Made by a program: the position numbers and the translations under genes. Positions 10,313-21,042 of a stretch of DNA of 64,000 nucleotides are shown here, one piece after another. The notes under the pieces were generated by a model. The model had not been told where the DNA came from, ran no database searches, and saw only the letters and a list, made by a program, of their open reading frames with translations. Origin of the DNA: Trissonchulus latispiculum (Eukaryota; Nematoda; Enoplea; Enoplida; Ironidae); NCBI GenBank assembly GCA_030248195.1, contig JASAND010021267.1, forward strand, positions 1 to 64,000, in the 5' to 3' direction. Within the stretch, counting starts at the first letter, position 1. Each line of letters opens with the position of its first letter.

Positions 10313-11989
10313 TAGAGTTGGGGCCGGTTCCACTAGAACCGGTTGGAACCGGAATCGGAACCGAACCGGAAGGATTTTTAGAACCGGAACCGGTAGGATT
10401 TGGAACCGGCCGGATCCACGCTTAAAAATTGGACTTGAACTAATTTTTTGCAGGAGTTTAAATTTTGCAAAAGCTGGATTTTGTGGTTGCCATTCAGAGT
10501 TGCCATTCATATTGTCTTTTTCAAACTAGTGACTGAAATTGAAACTAAAAATCTAGTTTGAACTGAAACTAAACAAATCTGGACCTGAAAGCGAAATATG
10601 TAGGATGAGACTGATAATAATTATGAGTGTAAACTAAAAGTGATATGAAGGTACAATTATTGGAACTGAAACTGAAGCTGAAACTCCAAGAGCCTAAACT
10701 GGAAACGGCACAACTTCAGCACACTGAAGGTGACACAAACTCCCCGCTTCCCCTTTTCAGGTGATTGAGGCACGTTTCAGCTTTCGCTGAAGCCGAGGCA
10801 TAAAATTAGAGAAATTTCAAATGTCTCTTTGAATCAGCATTAGTGATATTATCCCTTCTGTTAAGATAAAAATTAAATGTTAAACATACTTGAGAAATTA
10901 GGAACATGTGTTGTTTTGTTGTTAATAATATTCAGATATGTAAGCTGGTTAAGGTTTTCATTCGGCGCCCGTATCGGTCACGTCTGAACGAAAGTGCCCG
11001 CCTTTCTTCAATTACAATTGGAATTTTAGAACAGAAAATTTTAAAAATTAGTTAAAATTAATTTAGAGACACTTTCACAATGGCATTTTGTAATACACAC
11101 AAAATTACTTAACCTCATAGAAAAGATGAGAGCCCCGATGGGATGTAGTCGGAAATTGAGTATATCTTCTCAAAAAGTTGCTAAATAGAAGGTGGTGTTG
11201 TCAGCACGCAAGATTGAAGCAATATTTTTAAAGAAAATAGTAAATTTTAGAGGAGTAGAAAACTTCGAAAGTTGAGTACTTGTTTTCTTATTTTTAAGCT
11301 ATGTATATACTTCTTCTCCTTTGGCATCTGAGACGAAAGTCAGTCAAAGTTCAAGTTATAAACAGCATGTAGTTTTGTGTAATCAAGCCACTGTACATAC
11401 ATTTCCTCGTTAAATATAACTTTAATACATATATTCTTCTTTCCAATTTGGCTTTCAGCTTTTAAATATTTTAAATGCATTTAATTCTTTTGGAAACTAT
11501 TTGCTTCTTTAGAGACACTGTACTCTTTTCAAAGAAATAATAATTTAAGCTCCAGTATATCTCAATTATCAGCACAGCACGTTTTACTGAAACGTTTTAC
11601 TGTTTACAAGATTCTGTTCAGAAGGCGCTGCCTGTATTTAGATACACAGTAGAATCTCATCGTTATCGAAACAGTTTGCTCGACCATACTAAAGACAAGT
11701 TTTAATGTATGTTGTGCATATAGTAACAGCATTTGTAATGGAGAACATTCAAAGTCAGGCAAAAACATTAAAATTCTAAGTAAACAAAAAGTTTAACCTA
11801 GTTGGTTATTATCGCATTACCTATTCCAATTGTTTTGCAGTATTGCTTTATAATTTTGATTATATAAGCCTTGCTGGGGGCCTGCATCCAATATTAAATA
11901 ATGTTAAAATGTAACTACGAATTTTGTACTTGGAACCGGGAACCGGGAGCTAGAACCGGTTTTGAAAATTGGAACCGGTCCCAACTCTA
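10313..11989. mobile_element. Non-autonomous hAT-type transposon (1.68 kb)
   Basis: Perfect 8-bp target duplications GTTGAAAC lie at 10305-10312 and 11990-11997. The termini are inverted, TAGAGTTGGGGCCGGTTCC at the left and TAGAGTTGGGACCGGTTCC read from the right, with subterminal ggaaccgg repeats. No transposase frame is present, so it is a deletion derivative or MITE-like copy. 8-bp duplications with short TIRs and subterminal repeats are typical of the hAT superfamily. Confidence 0.85.
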
Positions 11990-11997
11990 GTTGAAAC

Positions 11998-12942
11998 CAC
12001 GTCACCTCAAGGCCAGTCCAGCCTTGAAAGGGCAAACTACGAAATCAAAGCCATACTAGAAGTTCAGATCTTTACATTCCTATGCACTCCTAAATAATTT
12101 ACCAGATTGATATATGACTTGACTTGACTTACAAATTCGGGTTTTGATTAGCCACTGCATTTTGAGTCTTGCATAAAATTGGGATTCATTTAGCGAATTG
12201 AATGGCCTGGATTATTTATTTCGGGTTTTGAACAAGAATGGCTGTGGCTTTCAAGTTTTGAATTAAATGGTCGTACCATTCGCGAAATGTAAAAATAGTT
12301 GCGGGTTTTCAATGTAACATACGTATAAACATCTTCAAAATGTGAAAAACTTAGAGTGCAGTTGTTTTCTAGTCAATGAAGGGTGAAAGAAGCCAAAACG
12401 GGAGACTTCTTGTTGACTAACTTGTAGTGATGTTAGCGAGCAGTGCTCTCAGTGTACTTTGCCATCGTTTTTGATTTCTTAACTTATGACCGCGGCTAGC
12501 AGACTTTGCTGAACCTGAAGTAATTAATTAGTTCCGGCACATGTCGATTCGCTGCAAGCGTTTGTAAAACTGTATATATATACCTGTATATACTGTATAT
12601 ACCATTGACATGCTTACTGAATCCAGTGAAAACTGTGCCTGCATGCAGACGCCGACGCTGCTTCCTCGCACGGTACATACAGTGAACCAAGTGATTTCGC
12701 CCGCTTTCCTTCTATCCTTGGCCGCTGCTCACGTCACGGCCCTCGCGTGCAGCCTGTTCCTTTTTACCCAACGCTTTCAAGTAGGCTCTCAGCCAGCCTA
12801 GTGTCTCGAGTAGTGTTCTTGGCCACGAGTAGGGCCCGGCCACCAGTAACCCACCGGTTGGTTAGCGATATTGTTTGGGAGAAACGACTTACTTGAATAC
12901 ACTATCCACTCAAATATTTGGAATATTTGGAATTTGGAATTA
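11998..12942. other. Gene-free interval
   Basis: No exon is recognised. A short GC-richer stretch (12630-12860) contains small overlapping frames without features of a protein. Confidence 0.3.
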
Positions 12943-13740
12943 AGAAATAAGCATTTTATTCCAAAATTTCGTTTTTCCATTTCCTTTGATGTTTGCCGCT
13001 TTCTGCAACCTTGACTGGTTATTACTCGCGACTCTTTCGACGGAAAATTTTTTCGAATAAATTTTCAGGACCGCCTGGGCGTCCGCTTTCACCTGATATG
13101 TGTGGTATTTCAAATTTTGAAAGTCGATTTTTTGAAAAATACCACTTTTTGACCAAACATTTCGGCAAAGCAAATTTAGCAAAAGTGAGTAAAAATTACA
13201 TAATCATAAAGTTCAAGCTGAGCTGAATCCAACGATATTAAGGTTTTGTTGTTACGACTTATATTGCGCCAGCAATGAATATTTAAACAATATCCCTTAT
13301 TTCAGCTGTTTTTGGGCTCTCTTTGATGTTGCCGCCGTAATCTGACTGAAGCAGTGTAAACTAAGCAAAACCAGAGCTGAAATAAGGGATATTGTTTAAA
13401 AATTCATTGCTAGCGCGATGTAAGTCGTAGCAACAAGACCTTAATATCGTTGGATTTAGCTCAGCTTGAACTTTATGATTATGTAATTTTTACTCACTTT
13501 TGCTAAATGTGCTTTGCCGAAATTTTTGGTCAAAAAGTGGTATTTTTCAACAAAATCGACTTTCAAAATTTGAAATACCATACATATCAGGTGAATGCGG
13601 AAGCCTAGGCGGTCCTGAAAATCTAATCGAAAAAATCTTCCGTTGAGCGAGTCGCGAGTAATAACCAGTCAAAGCTGCAAAAAGCGGCGAACTTCAAAGA
13701 AAATGGAAAAACGGATTTTTGGAATAAAATGCTTATTTCT
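12943..13740. mobile_element. Foldback element with ~365-bp arms
   Basis: The left arm (12943-13307, starting agaaataagc) and right arm (13375-13740, ending gcttatttct) are near-perfect reverse complements around a 67-bp loop. The arm sequence is partly shared with the block at 22450-22740 (ttattactcgcgact, ggaccgcctaggcgtccgc). No coding capacity is seen. Confidence 0.8.
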
Positions 13741-16700
13741 GAACCGATTTTTTCGTTCTTGTGTCAATCGATGCGTCTTCTGACGGGAAAATGTTTTTAA
13801 AAGAATGAGCTGAATAGCTTGAACGGTCCGAAAAAATTCCCGGAAAAACCGATATTTTAAAATTTTTGAAATGTTAGAAAATTTTAAATTTTATAAAAAT
13901 ATTCGTCTCGCTGCAAGGATTCCGAAAATGTATGGTTTTATGGGGTTACGATACGACGTATATTTAGTTCACTGGAGGCCTTACAGAGTTTGTACACACA
14001 TTTTTGTGTCAGACTTTAGCTAATAGAACGAGGAAAATCTTTTGTTTTAAAACTATGAGTCTAAAATAAAATGGCATCTGTGCAAGTTAAAATGAGTTAA
14101 AGTTATACTGGGCAGTGCTTCAAAGTTAGTGCATCTCTAAAGCATTCGTTAAGAACGCCTGGATAGCTGAGCTAAGCCGCCTCTGCCCTAAAATATCCCC
14201 TTTAATTTGATGTATTGTTCAACCCTGTTCTCAACCGCTTTCGGTTTCTACCTGACCTTGAAGGACTCATCACCGGAATTTTCAAGTTTTCCAGCTTTGA
14301 CCCTGAATATCTCTGTTAGGTTCGGTTAGTTTGGTCTAACCTGATCAGTCTAGAGTGAGATAGCTGGAAAGAGGAACGAATATTCTTTTTTCCCCTTTTC
14401 AGACCACGTTCCCAAACAATCAACTACAAAATTGGAGAGAACGCTACAATTTCAATACATTCTCCTGCAAATTTTCTCACAGTTCAGTCTCTTCAACATT
14501 TTCTAAGTACCGGGTCGAATTTTAGGAGAATCGCACAGACCGGATTTTATGGAATAGGCCCCAAATTCGCAACGACATGACAGCCCACGACCTTAAAAAC
14601 TATGCTACTTTTCAAATCTAATATCTGTTTCGTCAGCCGCAACTGCCTCTACCCTGCCTACAAATGATGAACGCACGTTAACTTTACTAGAAAAAAGCAT
14701 TAATTCACTAAACTCAGCAAAAGGAACAAAACAAATTGCCCAATATCCGCAGTAAATCAGAAAACTCCAACATTTAACTTTTTTAAACTAATTTCTACAA
14801 GAACACAGAAAAAATGTATAACTGCCCAATTTTGTTTGCGAAGTAGTCACGTTAAAAACTGAAAAATAATCCCAACATAACAAACACTGAAACTTATAAA
14901 AAAATTGAAGAAACAGTCAGTCAAAGGGTACAATGTGAGCATTATTTGACTAAGGTTGCCGTAATACTTAAGAAATGTTGGTTACGCTAATTCTGAATTT
15001 TTAACAACATTTTAAGTTGCCCTGCATATTTTTATAATTTATTCAAATGAAAACAAAGTTAAATCTAAACGATTTTTGCGCCCAGAATAAACATTTAAAT
15101 GCAAATACTATCCCGAAAAGGATGACGTCGAAATTCAAAGACTCAAAATTGCACGAAAATATGACACGAAGACACGGTCACAGGATTATACCGAATAATA
15201 ATTAAAAGCAATTACGACATATTACAAACAATTACCACAAAATTGCAACCAGCAGGAGAAAGAGACAGATAACTGTACTTTATTTGTCAGAAATATATAG
15301 GCTCCAATTTATGCAGCGGCAAAATTTAAAATCTATATTTAAATTTATATTTATAATTTCTATTTATACTTAAAATCTATACACTTAAAACAATCAAGTT
15401 TCAAGGCTTCCATGAAAGCCTGCAGACTTTAGATACCAACAAAAGAAAAGAATTGTACAAAATTAGAAATTATACCATTTAAAATAGGTTTTAGCTTTAC
15501 AAAGCTTCCAAGCTATATATGTTAAGTAATAAGTTTAGCTCCCTTCATTTAGTAAGTTAGTTGAAGTCCAGACCTTACAGGGGCATCCATCCACCTACAG
15601 TAGACTAAACGGTGTACATTGGAAAGCATCCAGTTAAAACCAAATGGGTTGAGCACAACATCACAGTGGGTCACCAATAAAAATAAACAGGTCCCTCAAT
15701 AATGTTAGCAAAATCAGCAAAATTAAATTAATGACCTACATCGTTTATAAATTTGTGGAAATTCTGGCAAGAATCTGAATCGACATTTAATCTATCTTTA
15801 CCCAAAATGCGAAAAAGCGCTTTTCTAATTTTCAGGCAAATAAAGAGAAAAGGATGTGGATAAATACACATGATTTTACCAAACAGATAATACAGAGTAT
15901 TTGGACAGCAACAGGTCTACAGTACAGAGGACTATGGCCCGTTATGGATACCCAAATAGCACAGCAGCACAATGGCAGCACAAAATAATATTTAAATAAA
16001 CCAGGATCCTAAACTGGTAAAAAATGACTGGAAAAAGGGATGAACCCAGAGGTTTGCTAAGAACTAGTCCTTTACAATAAAATTGGTTATGTAATTAGGT
16101 TTTGTAGAAATTCTACAACAAAATGCAAGAAATGCAGCAACAACAACCTGTGATGAATCATTCACTAGGTAACAATTTTCCAATAACCATCTTACTCATG
16201 CTCAGAGGAGTCTTACATATAAGAACAGACATTACAGTCCCACAATGGGGTCTGATTTGTACCAAAACATTAATTGCAAACGACAATGTCCAGAAAAAGC
16301 TACACATTTTAAACATCAAAAATGCTAAGAGTAAAGAGTACAGTGTAACCCATGTATAGCTAGTTTAGCTACACATTCACATTGCAATATGTAACAAACA
16401 TACCAGGATTATAGATATACAATACGTACGTAGCACAGACAGACACACAAAAAATGGATATAGTCACAGCTTTCAAATAAGTATAATATATACTATATAC
16501 ATACAACACGAAATCAGTTGTTAGTTACATAATATATAACACAACAACCCAGTAAATTGGAGATTGGAAGGAAGCAGGGGGGGGGAGGCGAAACGAAATT
16601 GAAAATCATGTCCAATACTGAACATAATTCCAAAATGGAAATGTTCAATTCAAATGTGGATTAATGTTACATAATCTGATTTAATGCAACCAATGGAACC

Positions 16701-16984
16701 CTAACGTATCGGTTCGCAAAACAGTGAAAACTTTAGAGCGAAACTTTAGTCTACAAGGTCAGAGTTAAAACTGAACAGCACATGGACCAGAACACATCCA
16801 AAGACGAAAGCACAAACAAACACACAAAACGATAACGAACTACCCTAATGTAGGGGAATTATGTAACAGGGAGAAGGAAGCAGATTAAAGAATAAAAGAA
16901 CTTAAAGATTAAAACGAATTAAAAATGACTTAAACGATTTAAAACGATCTCGATCAAAGAAATGAACGAACGGAATTAGCAAGC
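13741..16984. other. Long AT-rich gene-free stretch
   Basis: No exon, RNA gene or clear repeat boundary is recognised over about 3.2 kb. The frame at 16123-16359 begins with a Gln-rich run but has no support as a gene. Confidence 0.3.
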
Positions 16985-16988
16985 TTAA

Positions 16989-17515
16989 GGGGGGGGTCCA
17001 TCATGATAAATTTTTAGGCCACGGATTTCGCTCATTTTCACACATAAGTTGTCGTGCATATCAAGTTTAAATTTTGAGTTGTTTCGTTCAGTTCTCCGTA
17101 ACTTACGAGCCATCAACTATGTGCAATTTGAATATGAGCGAGCACAAGGGTGCTGCAGCCAACTAGGCAAATTTTCGCAAATCAACTCTACGTTTTTAGA
17201 TTATTTTGTTACACACCTTTAAAAACTATTACGAAAAACATTTTCGTACAGTTTCCTGCCGGATGGGCTTGATCAGAAGCTTCTCTAAAAAATTTCTCGG
17301 AGAAACAAGGCCCTTGTTCCCCCTGAATTGATGAAACATTTAACAGCGGTTAACTTGAAATAGAACCTCAACTTTGAGGCGAAATTACTGAACAACGGTA
17401 AGAGATACTAGTTTAATTTTAAAACTCGTTAAAATATTCCACTCAAAGATCATTATATGTGAAAATGAGCGAAATCGGAGATGTTCGAAAAATTTACCAA
17501 AAATGGACCCCCCCC
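16989..17515. mobile_element. TTAA-flanked MITE, copy A (527 bp)
   Basis: TTAA duplications lie at 16985-16988 and 17516-17519. The termini are GGGGGGGGTCCATCATGAT at the left and ATGGACCCCCCCC at the right. No coding sequence. TTAA targeting is the hallmark of piggyBac-type transposases, though Kolobok elements also use TTAA; the G-run terminus is unusual. Confidence 0.8.
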
Positions 17516-17777
17516 TTAATCCTGTTTCTGATTCAAAAGACAAAAAATTAGTTTAACAACACAATTTATTCGACAACATGCGAAATATATACTCAGTCAA
17601 AATATTAAACCCACAGGATTAATTAGAACCTTTTAATTTCTAATTAAAATATACAGGACCACAAAAAGGACTTCTCATTGCTGGCTTCAGATATACTGTT
17701 GAACAAGAAACTAAAGCAATTTCGAAATGTCGAATATGCTGGACAAATTGAACAACGGGGGAAAGAAGATAAGTTAA

Positions 17778-18184
17778 GGGGGGTCCATTTTTTGGTCATT
17801 TTCTCGACTTTCTCCGATCTCGCTAATTTTTACATATTTTATTGTCCAAACGGTATATTTTAACGAGTTTTTAAAATTAAAGTTGAAAGTCTTACGGTTA
17901 TTGAGTAATTTCACCTCAAAGTTGAGATTTCATGTGTTAAACATAGGAAATTAGAAAAGTTGTCACTTTTTCACGTGCGCCGGAGAAATCTCACGAATGG
18001 CAAAATGGATCCGTTCAAGCTTTATATCATATTAATTCCATGTTTCCGAACTGTGATTTGAAGGAATCAGAATTTTAAATTAGGCCTTTAAAAAGTTTTA
18101 ATGAATTTTTGAAGTATTAAAATTTTGTATCAGTTCAAATTTTCGAGCGAGTCGAGAAAATGACCAAAGAAATGGACCCCCCCC
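17778..18184. mobile_element. TTAA-flanked MITE, copy B (407 bp)
   Basis: TTAA lies at 17774-17777 and 18185-18188. The left end is GGGGGGTCCATTTTTTGGTC and the right end GACCAAAGAAATGGACCCC plus a C run. Interior blocks (aaagttgagatttcatgtg, tttttcacgtgcgcc) are shared with the partial copy at 43600-44245. The arms of copies A and B have diverged, so the family has been active over some time. Confidence 0.8.
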
Positions 18185-18296
18185 TTAACCTGGGTAAGCT
18201 AAAACTGACAACAAGGAAAGCAAGACAATCTTTAGCTTAGATAATGGTACCAAGAAGCTGCAACACAAAATTACTGCTCCGGTTCCATCCGGTTCA

Positions 18297-18327
18297 TTTA
18301 ATTAATTAATTAATTAATTAATTAAAA
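18297..18327 (+). repeat. (ATTA)n microsatellite
   Basis: About seven attaatta units in a row. Confidence 0.85.
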
Positions 18328-19436
18328 TTTAACTTCCTGTATGAAAAGTGTAAGTTAGGCTAATCCAACCTAATAAGTTACCAGAGTGTTTATTGTTCGA
18401 CCTTTAGGTTATATATAGGACGTAGCAAGGAAAGAATTCCAAAGGAGGATGGATATACGCAATTTCGGAGGGAAAACATTCCGCCACAAAATTTTATTTT
18501 AAAAAAATATCGAGGATTATATTATTTGAAAATCAATTTTCAAAAAAATCAGAAACCGGGTCAGAACAGAGAACCAACCCCGTCCAAGCTATACATGAAA
18601 ACGGAATGACCTGGGCTTGAGATAGAAAACACACAAAACAATTAATCAAACTCAAAACTACTGAACAACACAACATAAAATTATTGAGACATGAAGCAAG
18701 AACAATAATGAAAGCCCCCCAACAAAACTTTCTAACTAAAGTACCATGTACAAGGAAGTACCTGCTTCAAACAGTGAGAAATTTCAGCACATAGTTTCAA
18801 AGGTCATCTTAAAGCTGATATCAATAAAACGTTAATAAATGCTTGCTTGCACAGTGGCGAATTTTCATCCCAGCACAAATAATTATCCATCAATCGCAGA
18901 TTTCCAAGTCTAAGGACCACTGCACCACGTTAGTCAGGTTTACACACACACACGTTTTTAAGTACACAGAATACGTAAGCTTCAAAAGAGCTCTTATAAA
19001 ACATTGCACATCAAGTATACACAATCTAAAATTGTAAACACCAAAACAGGCACACAAGAAAGAAAAATTTAAATCATAACTCTAAAATACTTACACTGAT
19101 ATCTATATATGACAACTGTAGAGTTGTCCACATTAATAAAAAATTATAACCAAATGATACTATCTTTATTTTTAATTCAAGCCATGTCGACTCTCAACAA
19201 GAAATTACATCATATATAGATATCTACGATGCTTTTCCGCATTACCTACCGCAAAAGTAGAATACACAACATACAAATGCACATAATTCTCACAAATTTA
19301 TTAATTAAAACCTTATTATAGCTGATAGTAAGAAAGAAACAGTTATAAAATATTGACAGAAATATTGGGAAAATAGCAACGACAAGATACAGAACAAAGC
19401 GAGGGAAATTGGGCATAAGGGTTGAAGAGAGGAGAA

Positions 19437-19439
<3 letters not shown>

Positions 19440-19492
<53 letters not shown>
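19440..19492 (+). repeat. (TA)n microsatellite
   Basis: A nearly pure TA repeat with one internal acat. Translated frames across it are artefacts. Confidence 0.9.
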
Positions 19493-19623
19493 GGTGAAAA
19501 AAATTTAAGATAGAGGGCGTTTTCTTTCAATTCGCGGAAAACTTTTGGGCATCACAATATAATATAATATTTTTGATAATATCACACAATCACATCACAT
19601 AATTAATAGATAGCTCAAAGCTT

Positions 19624-19629
19624 TTTATT
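19624..19629 (-). terminator. Candidate poly(A) signal of the SLC6 gene
   Basis: AATAAA on the minus strand lies about 415 bp after the stop codon at 20045, in the context ctaataaaaagctttgagc. It is the first full AATAAA noticed downstream of the stop. The 3' end cannot be proven from sequence alone. Confidence 0.35.
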
Positions 19630-20044
19630 AGCGACAGAAAGTTTGATCAGTAGCTAAATGAAAAGCCCTCCGTAAATCTACACAAAAAAGACTGGTTAGG
19701 TAACCTCCGTAAAAAGCAAGCAAAAGTATAGAGCAAGTACTCACCTAGCACAAACAACAACTCAAAGTAACGCCCAAGAACACAAAGAGAAAACAAGGGG
19801 GAAGGGATCAGAGGATAGGTGGGGAAGTGGGGGGGGAGGCGAAAGAGCACAACTGTTATTGTTATTAGACATAAGCTCGCCCATGAATGGCTAAACCGAG
19901 AGACAGAGAGAGAGAGAGAGAGTGTCACATCATCAATGGAGATAAATGGAGATGCTTCTGTACGCAAAGGAAAGGGACCATATCCGCAGTCAGCTACTCA
20001 GAGAGGAGACCTCCGTTTGAGGGGAGGGGAGGGGGGCCGTATAC

Positions 20045-20197
20045 TCAGTCCCTTAGGGTGGCAGGGCGGACATCCGTTGCCTCCTCCTCACCATAATCCT
20101 CCTCGTCGTCTTCAACATCATCCAGGTCCCGACTCCGAACGCCGTCCACGTTCTTGAAACTCAGCGTGATCCGAGGCTTCATGCTGTGTCGAATCTT
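20045..20197 (-). CDS. SLC6 last coding exon, acidic C-terminal tail
   Basis: 153 nt including TGA at 20045-20047, acceptor tgttgcag after a (GTTT)n run. The 50-residue tail starts [14 protein letters not shown], then is strongly acidic ([16 protein letters not shown]) and ends ATLRD. No classical PDZ ligand is obvious. Tails of this family are poorly conserved, so identity rests on frame continuity. Confidence 0.88.
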   Translation of the reverse strand, partial: KIRHSMKPRITLSFKNVDGVRSRDLDDVEDDEEDYGEEEATDVRPATLRD

Positions 20198-20983
20198 CTG
20201 CAACACAAACAAACAAACAAATAAACATACAAACAAACAAACAAACGAAAAACAACTAAATCTACCTGCAATAGAATTGAACGAAGTTAGCAAAAGCTAT
20301 GCATAGCCATTTTATGAAGGGAAAACTTATATACATGCTGGGTGGGTGAAAATAAGTGTCAGTGTCAATAGGTGAAAATAATCCAACTGCCAAAAAGAAG
20401 CGCATGTCGACAAATAAAATTTTTAAAGTAAAGTATTTTCAAAAATGAAAAATAAATCTCTTTAAAACAAGTTTTATGTGATTTTAGAAAGGAGAAACCT
20501 ATTTACCGAAATTGATCAATGAATTCAAGTCAGTGAAAAGTTAATTTATAAGCATTTTATGAACCAAAAGAATTTTGAAGGAACTCAGAAGCATTATAAA
20601 TATACAATAAAATCCAAGTGGAGTGACGGCGGAGTGGTTAAGGCGTTCGATTTCGTATCCGATAGTTCGAGGTTCGAATACCCGCGGCCTCAGGGTTTTC
20701 ACAACACCCCCTCCCCTTGAGCAAGGGATGTCTCACTTAACGGGAGCCGAAAGGCAAAGAAGGTGTCTGCTGCAGCTTCCAAATGTGGGACAGCATTCAG
20801 GCGACAAAGCGAGAGTTATACTAGTGGCTATGACTGATGGGGAGAGACATATTAAGTTGGCGCCCTAATATAGCCTTTTGGCTGAGTAGCTCGCCAATAA
20901 CAACACCAATAACAACCTGAGTTTATGTTTACTTCACAATCTGTCTGTTCGACGACACTGATTCAAAAAAGACACGTGTGTGT

Positions 20984-21042
<59 letters not shown>

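Noticed and set aside
19819..20157. 112-aa plus-strand Pro/Arg-rich frame
   Set aside because: It is antisense to the last SLC6 exon and its 3' UTR; the minus-strand reading continues the transporter frame.
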